Below are positions 24,270-32,268 of a stretch of 36,590 bases of DNA, one piece after another (position 1 is the first letter of the stretch; each line of letters begins with the position of its first letter). The stretch lies in contig NZ_QIBY01000021.1 in assembly GCF_003725335.1 (NCBI RefSeq), forward strand, positions 1 to 36,590, in the 5' to 3' direction. Source of the DNA: Parvibacter caecicola (GTDB lineage: Bacteria > Actinomycetota > Coriobacteriia > Coriobacteriales > Eggerthellaceae). The notes beneath the pieces are model-generated. The model was not told where the DNA came from and searched no databases. It worked only from the letters and a program-made list of their open reading frames with translations. The position numbers were made by a program, and so were the translations under genes.

Positions 24270-25136
24270 TTAGAAGAAGATCATCAGCATGCCCAGCGCC
24301 AGACCCACCATGAAGGCAAAGGCAGGCAGCTTGCTGCGGTAGATCAGGTAGGCCTCGGGCATAATTTCGCCGAACACCACGTACAGCATGGCGCCACCGG
24401 CAAAACCCAGCGAGGAGCACAGCCCCTCCGGGCCGATGTCGCCCAGCCACAGCCCCAGCCAGGCGCCGAACAGGGTGGGCAGGCCGCACAATGCCGTAAG
24501 CAACACCGCGCGCACGCGCCCCATGCCGCCGCTGATCAGAGGCACCGACACCGCCATGCCCTCGGGGATGTTGTGCAGGCCAATGAGCACCGCCATGATC
24601 ATGCCGCTGCCCAGCATCAGGCTGTCGGAAATGGCGAAGCTGGCGCCGATGGTCATGCCCTCGGGGATGTTGTGCAGAGCAATGGCGGCCGCCATCACGA
24701 TGCCCGCCACCACCAGCGACGCCCGCGAGTCGTTGTGGCGCCGGTGCATGTTCAGATGGTCGGCGTGGATCAGCTCGTCGATGTCGTCGTGAGTGTCGGG
24801 ATGGTCGTGCGCGGCAGTGTGGGAAACCTCGGCGCGGGTGCGATGGTCGATCAGGAAGTTCAGCCCGTACACCACGGCAATGCCCAGCGCCACGGCGCCG
24901 ATTACCATGATTACGCCGTGGTCCATCACGGTGTCGGCCGCTTCCACTGCTTCGGCCAGCAGGTCGAAGCACACCATGGCGGTCATCACGCCGCCGGCAA
25001 ACGCCAAAAGCAAGCTAATAGTGCGGTTAGAATCGCTTTTGAACAGGGCGCCCACCAGGCCGCCGATGCCGGTTCCCCCGGCGCCGGAAAGCAGGGTGAC
25101 TATCGTGACGAACCAAAACGGATCGATTGTTTCCAT
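24270..25136 (-). CDS. ZIP-family metal transporter (ZupT-like)
   Basis: 288 residues from ATG 25136 (AAGGA upstream). Eight hydrophobic helices are expected. The two hallmark helices carry A-L-H-N-I-P-E-G-M-T and G-L-H-N-I-P-E-G-M-A, whose His, Asn and Glu form the binuclear metal site. A cytoplasmic loop between helices 3 and 4 is His/Asp-rich (H-D-H-P-D-T-H-D-D, H-A-D-H, H-R-R-H), as in ZIP proteins that sense or hold metal. It imports zinc, iron or other divalent ions across the cytoplasmic membrane. Specificity is not resolvable. Confidence 0.92.
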   Translation of the reverse strand: METIDPFWFVTIVTLLSGAGGTGIGGLVGALFKSDSNRTISLLLAFAGGVMTAMVCFDLLAEAVEAADTVMDHGVIMVIGAVALGIAVVYGLNFLIDHRTRAEVSHTAAHDHPDTHDDIDELIHADHLNMHRRHNDSRASLVVAGIVMAAAIALHNIPEGMTIGASFAISDSLMLGSGMIMAVLIGLHNIPEGMAVSVPLISGGMGRVRAVLLTALCGLPTLFGAWLGLWLGDIGPEGLCSSLGFAGGAMLYVVFGEIMPEAYLIYRSKLPAFAFMVGLALGMLMIFF

Positions 25137-25316
25137 GGGCCAAGTCCTTGTAGGTGAACGCTTCTTCGAAATTATGCTTTGAGCATTCGCTATTGTGCCA
25201 CTGTTTTTTGCCGCCAAGGCCTGAACAGCGAAAAAACGTTAGCCGCGTTTAACACAATCGCCCTGCGGCTGGGTAGCGCTATACTATTCTCAGATTTGCA
25301 ACACGAGAGGACGCTC

Positions 25317-25640
25317 ATGATCGTTACCACCACCCCCACCGTAGAGGGCCATCGCATCACCGGTTATTGCGGCGTTGTGTTCGGCGAGGTCATTACCGGC
25401 ATTAATTTCCTGCGGGACATTGGCGCTGGCTTCCGCAATATTTTGGGAGGCCGCTCGGAAGGCTACGAAGAAGAGCTGCTGGTAGCGCGCACCCAAGCGC
25501 TTGACGAACTGCAGCAGCGGGCTTGCGCGCTGGGGGCCCAAGCCATTGTGGGGGTGGACATGGACTACGAGGTGCTCGGCCAGGGCAACATGCTCATGGT
25601 CACCGCTTCCGGCACCGCCGTTACCTTAGAGCCCTGCTAG
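25317..25640 (+). CDS. YbjQ/UPF0145 family protein
   Basis: 107 residues from ATG 25317, with GAGAGGA upstream. It matches the UPF0145/YbjQ family throughout: [10 protein letters not shown] near 19-28, a central [12 protein letters not shown], and the C-terminal [13 protein letters not shown] motif. The family is a small cytoplasmic oligomeric beta-fold whose biochemical role is unknown. It stands alone. A TATACT sequence at 25280-25285 may be its -10, but no -35 is clear. Confidence 0.88.
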   Translation: MIVTTTPTVEGHRITGYCGVVFGEVITGINFLRDIGAGFRNILGGRSEGYEEELLVARTQALDELQQRACALGAQAIVGVDMDYEVLGQGNMLMVTASGTAVTLEPC

Positions 25641-25663
25641 CTCGGACGGTTCCCCGCATAAAA

Positions 25664-25700
25664 AGAGGCACTGGCAAGGTTCAAGTTCGCCAATGCCTCT
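25664..25700. terminator. Bidirectional terminator between convergent genes
   Basis: A 12-bp stem with one mismatch (25664-25675 with 25689-25700) lies between the YbjQ gene and the opposing MerR gene. On the minus strand it is followed by TTTTTAT, giving a good terminator for the MerR gene. On the plus strand the following TCTGGAGCTTT is weaker. Confidence 0.75.
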
Positions 25701-25725
25701 TCTGGAGCTTTGCCCACAGCGTCGG

Positions 25726-26487
25726 TTAGCCCTGATACGCCTCGACGGCTTTTACCAGAAATTCCGTGGCCCCTTCACTGCAGGCATCATCGTAATAGGC
25801 GGTGAAACGAGGATCGGCAAGGTAGCCGCGCACCAGGCCTAGATAGGCCTCCTTCTCATAACCGGACCCCCAGTGGATGGCAATCCAGCGCTCGTGCATG
25901 CGCGCCAGCTCATTCGATTCGGCAGACGCCGGGTCGCCCGTGGCCATAGCCAGTCGCAACTGCACCTTGATCGATTCCTCTAAAAGCTCTTTGGCGTCCC
26001 ATTCGTCTTTCGTAAGCGCCATCATGCGCTGGTTCGCCTGCTCGATGGCCGCGTCGCCGTAGCGTTCGCGGGCCTCTTGCCCGTATTCCCGCTCGAACCC
26101 TTCCAGCCCCTCGCGCTTCAGTTGTTCGAACGCATCTTGTGGTTTCATACCCTGGATCCTTTCCAACGATTCAAGAGCCGCCAGTGTCCTTTTCGTGGCG
26201 GCCTCAACGGATTTCCCTTGCGCGCGCAGTGTGCGAAGATGGGCCACCAAGGGTGCATGAATGTCTGCCGCAGGGTCTTTCACCAGGTGACCGATGGTGG
26301 TAAGGGGAAGGCCGCAGCGGCGCATGGCCATAATTTGCGCCAGCCGACGCTCGTCCGCCTCACGGTACACGCGATACCCGGCAGCAGTCCTTTCCGGCAT
26401 CAGAATGCCCAGCTCCTCGTAGTAGCGTAGCGTCCGCTCGCTCACTCCCGATGACTTGGCAACTTGGCCGATGGTTTTCGCTTTCAT
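25726..26487 (-). CDS. MerR-family regulator with TipAS-like effector domain
   Basis: 253 residues from ATG 26487 (GAGG upstream; a GTG two codons earlier is possible). The N-terminal MerR winged helix is clear: I-G-Q-V-A-K-S-S-G-V-S-E-R-T-L-R-Y-Y-E-E-L-G-I-L split over residues 6-30, then G-Y-R-V-Y. A coiled-coil dimer helix follows (about 75-115). The C-terminal part (about 130-253) resembles the TipAS antibiotic-recognition domain: Q-A-N-Q-R-M-M-A-L-T, A-R-M-H-E-R-W-I near 192-199, Y-L-A-D-P-R-F-T-A-Y-Y-D near the end. TipA-type proteins bind thiopeptides and activate multidrug genes. No target gene is adjacent, so the regulon is unknown. Confidence 0.9.
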   Translation of the reverse strand: MKAKTIGQVAKSSGVSERTLRYYEELGILMPERTAAGYRVYREADERRLAQIMAMRRCGLPLTTIGHLVKDPAADIHAPLVAHLRTLRAQGKSVEAATKRTLAALESLERIQGMKPQDAFEQLKREGLEGFEREYGQEARERYGDAAIEQANQRMMALTKDEWDAKELLEESIKVQLRLAMATGDPASAESNELARMHERWIAIHWGSGYEKEAYLGLVRGYLADPRFTAYYDDACSEGATEFLVKAVEAYQG

Positions 26488-26584
26488 GCACACCTCGCTT
26501 GCTCAGCTCCGACGAGCGCAGTATGAACCCTCCCGTAACGAGAAGGTCAAGTCCCCTCCCCGGTTCCGGCCATGACGCGGAGAT

Positions 26585-27781
26585 TCAGAACCGCAAAGCC
26601 TCCTTAATCCCCTGCGCTTCCTGAATGGCAGCGGCAAAGGCCAGCTGCTGCGCCTCGGAAGGGCGGCGGCGATCAAGACTGGAAAGCTGGCGGACCTGGT
26701 CGAATCGATAGCGGACGGTATTGGGATGCTGTCCAAGAATCTCGGCAGCGGCTTCGATGGATTGGCCAACGCGGTACCAGGTGCGCACGGTTTCTTCCAG
26801 GGCGCCGTTGTTTTCGGCATCGAATTCTTGAAGGGGCCGAAACACCCCCGCCGCGAAACTGCGCATCTCGGGGGCTTCCGCGAAGGGAAGCACCGCCCGC
26901 AGCACGCCCAAATGGCCAAAACAACAAAGCGTCTCCTGGCGCCGAGCCGCCACCTCAGCCGCTTCCAATGCTTGGTGCAGCGCAATGCCCAGCTCCCCTA
27001 GCGAATAATGGGGCTCGCTCAGGCCAATCTCCCGAAACTCTTGCTCGCAGGCCAGCTCTCCAAGAGCAAATTCGCCTAATTGCGCCGATGAGGGCAACTG
27101 CGCATTGTCGCCATCGGCGGTGACCACCGCCAGAAAGCCGCCATTGTAAGAAGTAGCCAGCGAATAGGGTAAGCCGAAGGGGCCCTGGCGCCACTGCCTC
27201 CTCAGCCACTCGAAGCTTTCCGAAGAAAGCGGCTCTTCGGCGCGGGCAAACAGCACCATACACTCTTCGCGAAACGAGGGACACAACTGCCGGGCGGTGG
27301 CCCGCGCTTTTTCGGAATCGTCCGCCGCCAGCCAAAGGGCATCGAGAGCATGCTGGGAGAATTCCGCAGAGGCCAGCTCCCGCACCCGAGCGTTCACGTC
27401 TCCCACCAGCACATCGAAAAACGCCTCATCGGAGGTGACCAACATGAGGGGAAAATTGCGGGCATCGGCATAGCGCAACGCGGCATCGGAAAGGGGGAGG
27501 CGCAGCACGTTCTTTATGACTAGACCGCTCGTTCCCTTCCCTACCAGGTACTTTACCGCCTCCACGATTTGGTAAGGGTCGTCTTTGGCATACAAAAACG
27601 TGGACAACACCAGCTGGCGTTCGTAGAAGTTGTTGCGCCGGAACTTTTCCTTGAGCCCCGGCATAAGCTCGTAATCCAAGATCCCCACTTCCGAAATGGG
27701 GCGAGAGAGACCGCCGCTGCCAGCAATGATGCGAACTTGGTCTGAGTGCGTTGCAAGAAAATCCGAAACGGTATACAGCAT
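26585..27781 (-). CDS. PucR-family transcriptional regulator
   Basis: 398 residues from ATG 27781 with AAAGGAAA upstream. The N-terminal PucR domain (about 3-125) begins Y-T-V-S-D-F-L-A and contains I-L-D-Y-E-L-M-P-G and G-T-S-G-L-V-I-K. The C-terminus is the typical PucR helix-turn-helix: T-W-Y-R-V-G-Q-S-I-E-A-A-A, then L-G-Q-H-P-N-T-V-R-Y-R. PucR proteins activate purine or amino-acid catabolic genes in response to metabolites. It is divergent from the cyclodeaminase-aminotransferase operon, across 203 bases, and is the obvious regulator of it. The effector is not known. Confidence 0.92.
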   Translation of the reverse strand: MLYTVSDFLATHSDQVRIIAGSGGLSRPISEVGILDYELMPGLKEKFRRNNFYERQLVLSTFLYAKDDPYQIVEAVKYLVGKGTSGLVIKNVLRLPLSDAALRYADARNFPLMLVTSDEAFFDVLVGDVNARVRELASAEFSQHALDALWLAADDSEKARATARQLCPSFREECMVLFARAEEPLSSESFEWLRRQWRQGPFGLPYSLATSYNGGFLAVVTADGDNAQLPSSAQLGEFALGELACEQEFREIGLSEPHYSLGELGIALHQALEAAEVAARRQETLCCFGHLGVLRAVLPFAEAPEMRSFAAGVFRPLQEFDAENNGALEETVRTWYRVGQSIEAAAEILGQHPNTVRYRFDQVRQLSSLDRRRPSEAQQLAFAAAIQEAQGIKEALRF

Positions 27782-27984
27782 GGGTTTCCTTTTGTCTTAG
27801 TTTCTAATTTCTTCTTATTGCATTGTATTCTATAACTAAATCAGTGTCATTTTTCTGCATTTTTATAGCCTACGATGCTTTTTCCTCCTAATTGATTGGA
27901 GCTATTGCCAAAACATCAGCCTTGAACTTAGGGGCCGGTGTTTCTTACCATCTCCCCATTGAAGCCCCCCTCGAAAGGACTCTT
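27782..27984. promoter_or_regulatory. AT-rich divergent control region
   Basis: This 203-base spacer between the PucR gene and the cyclodeaminase gene is strikingly AT-rich in its first half (27782-27890) against a GC-rich genome. Both promoters must lie here, but I cannot pick a unique -35/-10 pair. The ribosome site AAAGGA for the cyclodeaminase is at 27974-27979. Confidence 0.5.
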
Positions 27985-29007
27985 ATGGGACTAATTCGCA
28001 TTATTTCCGCAGCGCAGGCAGCTCAGGTGTTCACCGTCTCCGATGCGCTGGAAGCGGTGGAGAACGCCTATCGCCAAAAGGCAAGCGGGGCAGGCCAAGC
28101 ATGGCCCATGGTCTACGAGCAGTTCGAGCCCGGCGCGGCCGACATGGACATCCGATCCGCCAACCTGGGGGAAAGCGGGCTGTTCGGGCTTAAGCTCACC
28201 GCCTGGTTTTCGAAGAACCCCGACCGGGGCCTGCCAGATATCTACGGCACCGTCCTCATCTGCGACAACAATACTGGGCAACCGTTAGCCCTGCTCAACG
28301 CATCGGCCCTGACGGGGCTGCGCACCGGCGCTGCTGCCGCCTTGGGCATCAAAGCCCTCGCGTGCGAGGGAGCCAACCGCCTTCTGGTAGTAGGCGCTGG
28401 CCATATGTGCCCCTTCGCCATCGCCGCCACCCTCGCCGCCTGCCCTTCCTTCAACAAGATAGCAATTTGGGACCCCCGCAAGAAACAGGTTCCGGAAGCT
28501 CGCCTGGCCACCATTGGCAAAACGGTAAACGAGACATTGGACGCCGCCGGCATCGAGCGTACCTACCAACTGGTCGGCGCCGAAGACGGCCCATCGGCGG
28601 TAGCCCAGGCGCAGGCCATCATCACCGTCACACCCGCCACAACCCCCGTCGTCCAGAACGAATGGGTACAGCCGGGCACTCACATTTCCTGCGTGGGGGC
28701 CGATATGCACGGCAAGCAAGAGCTCGCGAACGCCCTGATATCGAGGGCGCGGCTTTTCGTGGACGACCGCGACCAATCGGTGTCGTCTGGCGAACTGGAA
28801 ATCCCCGTCAAAGAAGGAACCATCCAGCCGCAAGATATCGTAGCGGAGCTGGGAGAAGTGCTCGCGGGAACTACCGCCGGCCGCACGACCGACGACCAGA
28901 TAACCGTGTTCGACACATCGGGCATCGCTCTGCAGGACCTCGCCTCCGCCCAAATCGCCTTCGAACGCGCCGTCGAACGCAGCCTGGGATCTTCCGTAGA
29001 ACTGTAA
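27985..29007 (+). CDS. Ornithine cyclodeaminase / mu-crystallin family dehydrogenase
   Basis: 340 residues from ATG 27985. Family marks: the N-terminal helix-rich cap (Q-V-F-T-V-S-D-A-L-E-A-V-E), the substrate-region motif G-L-K-L-T-A-W-F near 68, S-A-L-T-G-L-R-T-G-A-A-A-A-L-G near 108, then the Rossmann nucleotide motif L-L-V-V-G-A-G-H-M and a C-terminal F-D-T-S-G-I-A-L-Q-D. Members include ornithine cyclodeaminase (ornithine to proline), alanine dehydrogenase, ketimine reductases and amino-acid synthases such as SbnB. The pairing with an aminotransferase 24 bases downstream suggests a reductive or deaminating step on an amino acid such as ornithine or a cyclic imine. The exact reaction cannot be read. 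Confidence 0.88.
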   Translation: MGLIRIISAAQAAQVFTVSDALEAVENAYRQKASGAGQAWPMVYEQFEPGAADMDIRSANLGESGLFGLKLTAWFSKNPDRGLPDIYGTVLICDNNTGQPLALLNASALTGLRTGAAAALGIKALACEGANRLLVVGAGHMCPFAIAATLAACPSFNKIAIWDPRKKQVPEARLATIGKTVNETLDAAGIERTYQLVGAEDGPSAVAQAQAIITVTPATTPVVQNEWVQPGTHISCVGADMHGKQELANALISRARLFVDDRDQSVSSGELEIPVKEGTIQPQDIVAELGEVLAGTTAGRTTDDQITVFDTSGIALQDLASAQIAFERAVERSLGSSVEL

Positions 29008-29031
29008 TTCACCAGAACAGAAAGGACCATC

Positions 29032-30171
29032 ATGGAAATCAAAGACTTCGCCGTCGAGCAATGGATGAACGAGTGGGAAACGAAGTGCACCTACAACGTG
29101 GCCGAAACCTGCGTGTTTTCCGTGTCCCTTGACGAGCTGTTCGAAATCTGCGAAACCGATGCGACAGCTTTCATGGCTGAACAGGCGAAACGCCCTCTCA
29201 CCTATGGCGACATCGAGGGAAATCCCGCCTTTCTGGAAGGAGTGGCCTCGCTGTACAAAACCATCGAGCCTCATCACATCATCCCCACCCATGGCGCTGC
29301 TGGCGCGAACATGCTCGCGCTGTCCACACTAACCGGCCCGGGCAAGCGGGTAGTTTCCATCATGCCCACCTATCAGCAGCTTTACTCAATCCCCGAAATG
29401 TGCGGCGCCGATGTGCGCATCCTGCATCTGGAAAAGGACGATGCCTACCATGTGAACATCAACCGCCTACGGGAGGTTTGCTCCGACGGGGCCGATGTTA
29501 TCTGCATCAACAACCCCGACAACCCCACTGGTGCGCTGCTTTCGGAAGAAGAGCTGCGCGGCATAATCGAAGTGGCGAAAGAGCACGATGCCTGGCTGGT
29601 ATGCGATGAGGTGTACCGCCTGCTCACTCAAGACGGAGCGTACCAACCCTCTGTGGCCGACCTGTATGACAAGGGCGTGGTCACCTCCTCCATGTCGAAA
29701 GTGTGGTCGCTCGCCGGCTTGCGCCTGGGTTGGTGCATTACTCGCGATCCGCAGCTTCGCCGCCAGCTACTCTCCCACCGCGACTACGACCTCATCTCCT
29801 GTGGCATACTCAACGAGGCCATCGCCGCGCTGGCCCTCTCCCATAAAGACAGGTTGCTCGAGCGCAGCCATCGCATTGTCACCCAAAATTTGCAATCGGT
29901 GATGGAGTGGGTGGACGCCGAACCCCGCCTGTCTATCGTGAGGCCCCAAGGGGGCACCACCGCTCTGGTTTACTACAACTTTCCCATAGACTCCTATGAT
30001 TTTTGCACTCGGATGGTGCAGGAAGAGGGGGCGCTTGTAACTCCCGGCGACTGCTTTGAGGAGCCCCGGTCGTTTAGGCTAGGTTACGCCTACTCCGACA
30101 ACGTGAACGATTTGGAAGAAGGCCTCGCCGCCATTTCCCGCATCCTGCGCAAACTGGAAGCTTCCGCTTAA
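29032..30171 (+). CDS. PLP-dependent class I/II aminotransferase
   Basis: 379 residues, ATG 29032 with AAAGGA upstream. Fold-type I motifs: L-T-Y-G-D-I-E-G-N-P near 58, H-G-A-A-G-A-N near 85 (PLP phosphate region), N-N-P-D-N-P-T-G-A near 160, C-D-E-V-Y-R near 193 (Asp to the pyridine N), and S-M-S-K-V-W-S-L-A-G-L-R-L-G-W with the PLP lysine at 223. The final Arg region R-S-F-R-L-G-Y binds substrate carboxylate. The front (about 1-60, with V-E-Q-W-M-N and Y-N-V-A-E-T) reminds me of the capreomycidine-synthase-like branch, which handles arginine-derived substrates; this is weak. Cotranscribed with the cyclodeaminase. Confidence 0.88.
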   Translation: MEIKDFAVEQWMNEWETKCTYNVAETCVFSVSLDELFEICETDATAFMAEQAKRPLTYGDIEGNPAFLEGVASLYKTIEPHHIIPTHGAAGANMLALSTLTGPGKRVVSIMPTYQQLYSIPEMCGADVRILHLEKDDAYHVNINRLREVCSDGADVICINNPDNPTGALLSEEELRGIIEVAKEHDAWLVCDEVYRLLTQDGAYQPSVADLYDKGVVTSSMSKVWSLAGLRLGWCITRDPQLRRQLLSHRDYDLISCGILNEAIAALALSHKDRLLERSHRIVTQNLQSVMEWVDAEPRLSIVRPQGGTTALVYYNFPIDSYDFCTRMVQEEGALVTPGDCFEEPRSFRLGYAYSDNVNDLEEGLAAISRILRKLEASA

Positions 30172-30326
30172 CCCATACCGATGGGCCCCGTTTCGCGTTA
30201 TAGGAGATGCGCCGAAACAGACGGGACAGCCCTGCTCCGTTTTCGGCAGAATCCAACAGCGGTGGCTCATAAGGCGAGGCCCGCTCCGAGGCTCGGGACG
30301 CCGAGGGCCGAGGCGAGGGACGAGAA

Positions 30327-30375
30327 GCAGGCCTCCCGGCCAAGGGGGACTTGGAACCTCGGCCGGGAGGCCTGC
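30327..30375. terminator. Large hairpin after the aminotransferase gene
   Basis: A perfect 15-bp stem (GCAGGCCTCCCGGCC 30327-30341 with 30361-30375) has a 19-base loop. It lies 155 bases after the aminotransferase stop and between convergent transcripts. No T-run follows on the plus strand. Confidence 0.5.
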
Positions 30376-30376
30376 A

Positions 30377-30446
30377 GACTCGGAAAAACGGGGCGATTTG
30401 CCACCGCGGGGCCGTTTGGTGGCAAAAAGTCGGTTTGTTCCGAGTC
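30377..30446. repeat. Nested double hairpin with CTCGGAAAAACGGGG motif
   Basis: An outer 9-bp stem (GACTCGGAA 30377-30385 with 30438-30446) encloses a perfect inner 9-bp stem (TTTGCCACC 30397-30405 with 30418-30426). The left-arm motif CTCGGARAAACGGGG recurs at 30525-30539 and, with one change, at 30557-30572, suggesting decayed copies of the same element. Confidence 0.65.
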
Positions 30447-31036
30447 GCTTCTTCGGGCGCCGTTTCGCCTATGCGGCGTTTGACCAGTTCAGGGGTTCAG
30501 GGCGTTTTCCGGGCCCGCCCGGAACTCGGAGAAACGGGGCTTTTTGCCCGCCCGAGCTCGGAGAAACCGGGGGGTCTGCCACATTTCCGCACCCCGTGAC
30601 AAAACCCGCCCTTTTTCAGAGCACAGGGGACGCAGCACGCTCAAGTTTTCAAAGCGAAGGGGGTGCCCGCAGGACCAAACGCTCCAATCCCGAAAAAGGC
30701 CCGCAGACTTGTTTTTTCGAAGCGCGGCGCTCCCGACAACGCAAGGCAAGCGAAGCTGCGCCTCGCCCCCTCAATGAGGCAACGGCAATCACAGCAGCGT
30801 CCATCCGAACGCAAGAGGCCGCAAGTGCGGAGCTTCCGAAGCACGGCGAAGCAGCAACGGGGCGCCCCAAGCCCAATGGCCGGGGCGCGTCGAAACGGCT
30901 TCGAGGGACGGCAGGGGGCGGTAGCGGGGCGCCCGAAACCCACCTGCCAGGACACGGCGAAGCCCGACGGCACAGGATGGGCGAAGCCCCGCCGCGCCCC
31001 AAAGCCCAACGACTGGGGCGGGGCGGTAGCAGTGCC
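30447..31036. other. Gene-free structured spacer
   Basis: No credible gene is seen between the aminotransferase and LuxR genes. Besides the element above, two related hairpins lie at 30862-30888 (GCGCCCC/GGGGCGC) and 30995-31020 (CGCCCC/GGGGCG). Both have AAGCCCAA or AAAGCCCAAC in the loop, about 130 bases apart. The second is just after the LuxR stop and may help end that transcript. A long plus-strand frame running from 30398 into the LuxR gene is an antisense artefact. Confidence 0.5.
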
Positions 31037-32014
31037 TTAGAACTTCGACCAGAACTTTTCTACCAGCTCGGTGCGATTGGCTACGCCCGCTTTCTTGAAA
31101 ATGTGGTGGGTGTGGGTTTTCACCGTGCCGATGGCCACCTGGAAATGCTGAGCGATGCGTTGGTTGTCCATACCCTCCACCATCAGTACCAGCACCTCCT
31201 CTTCTCGCGAAGAAAGCCCGTAACGCTGGGCAAAGTATGGCGCCGTTTCCTGAATCTGCCGTTCGCGCACATCGGTGGCGGCAGGAGCATTGGCCCGCTT
31301 GAGTTCCAAGGCCCGCACCGCGCTTCGGGTAGCGTAACTCACCACGCACAGGCTCAGCACCATCTCCAGCACGTTGCGACGATACAAAAACTCCGCCACG
31401 AACACGTTGTTGATGGAGGGCTCCGAAACGAACAGCATCACGATGGCGTCTTCCAGGAACACCAGCAGCACCAACACCATAAAAGCCGCAACCACTGGCA
31501 CCTTGCGGCGGTAGCGGGCCTTTTCAACAGGGGAATTAGCACCCAGATACTTTAGCCAGAAGAAAACGCTGGCCCCCAGCCAGAAAAACTGCCGTAAGCT
31601 GTACAGCAACCATTTGCGCATAGCGTTATCGATGCCCGGAATAAAGTAGAAGAACAGCGACACCGCCACAAAGCCGGCAATAGGGCCATAAACCCATCGC
31701 TTCCGCTTTTCATTCGTGTAGTCGAGGATCACCAGCCACAGAGGCTGGCACATGGCCGCCCCCAGCACAATGTGCGTGAAGGGGTCTTCCATCGCTCCCC
31801 ATTCCGCATCGAAGGGGAGGTTTTGGGTTAGGAATTCGTTGTAGAGAATCCAGGCCTGCTCGATGCCGTAGGCAAGGGCGAAAAACCCCAGGTACAGCAG
31901 GCTCTTTTTCCGGGAAACCGCATACGCTGCAAATGAGATGAACGAGGACGCCACGCAAACAGCCACGAGACAAATGGCTATGAGGTACGTTGCGGTGGCC
32001 AAGACTACCTCCAT
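31037..32014 (-). CDS. LuxR-type regulator with multi-pass membrane N-terminus
   Basis: 325 residues from ATG 32014. The first ~245 residues hold about seven hydrophobic helices (near 5-30, 38-60, 80-97, 108-128, 135-155, 172-195 and 200-235), with no known sensor domain by name. A cytoplasmic LuxR/GerE helix-turn-helix closes the protein: Y-G-L-S-S-R-E-E-E-V-L near 262, D-N-Q-R-I-A-Q-H-F, T-V-K-T-H-T-H-H-I-F-K-K-A-G-V. Such one-component membrane LuxR proteins are common next to catabolic operons in Eggerthellaceae. It is divergent from the deiminase operon across 254 bases and likely controls it, perhaps sensing the substrate. Confidence 0.9.
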   Translation of the reverse strand: MEVVLATATYLIAICLVAVCVASSFISFAAYAVSRKKSLLYLGFFALAYGIEQAWILYNEFLTQNLPFDAEWGAMEDPFTHIVLGAAMCQPLWLVILDYTNEKRKRWVYGPIAGFVAVSLFFYFIPGIDNAMRKWLLYSLRQFFWLGASVFFWLKYLGANSPVEKARYRRKVPVVAAFMVLVLLVFLEDAIVMLFVSEPSINNVFVAEFLYRRNVLEMVLSLCVVSYATRSAVRALELKRANAPAATDVRERQIQETAPYFAQRYGLSSREEEVLVLMVEGMDNQRIAQHFQVAIGTVKTHTHHIFKKAGVANRTELVEKFWSKF

Positions 32015-32143
32015 GTCCGCTGCTTACACGATTCCCCGAACCCAGCGTTGCGCGCCCGCCCCCGCACGCGCTAGGAAGCAAAGCCACAGCCAAACCTTAA
32101 GTTTAGGGGCCGAGTTTAGGCAAGAGGTTCCGCGGTTTATTTT

Positions 32144-32175
32144 GGTTGATATTTCCGGGCGGCGAAAAATCAACC
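32144..32175. promoter_or_regulatory. Inverted repeat in the LuxR-deiminase control region
   Basis: GGTTGATATTTC (32144-32155) and GAAAAATCAACC (32164-32175) are inverted partners (11 of 12 positions) with an 8-base spacer. The motif GTTTAGG also occurs twice nearby (32101-32107 and 32114-32120). Either could be an operator for the LuxR protein or a leader hairpin. Inference only. Confidence 0.4.
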
Positions 32176-32268
32176 GCGTTCTGTCTTCGCAATTCGCCGG
32201 CAGGGCCGTAGGGTGCGTGCCATCGGGGCGTCGGAGGGAACGGCGCCAATCCTTACAAAGGAGGAAAG

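Noticed and set aside
30398-31555. 385-codon plus-strand frame covering the gene-free spacer
   Set aside because: Runs through the hairpin repeats and then antisense to the LuxR gene; composition is not protein-like.
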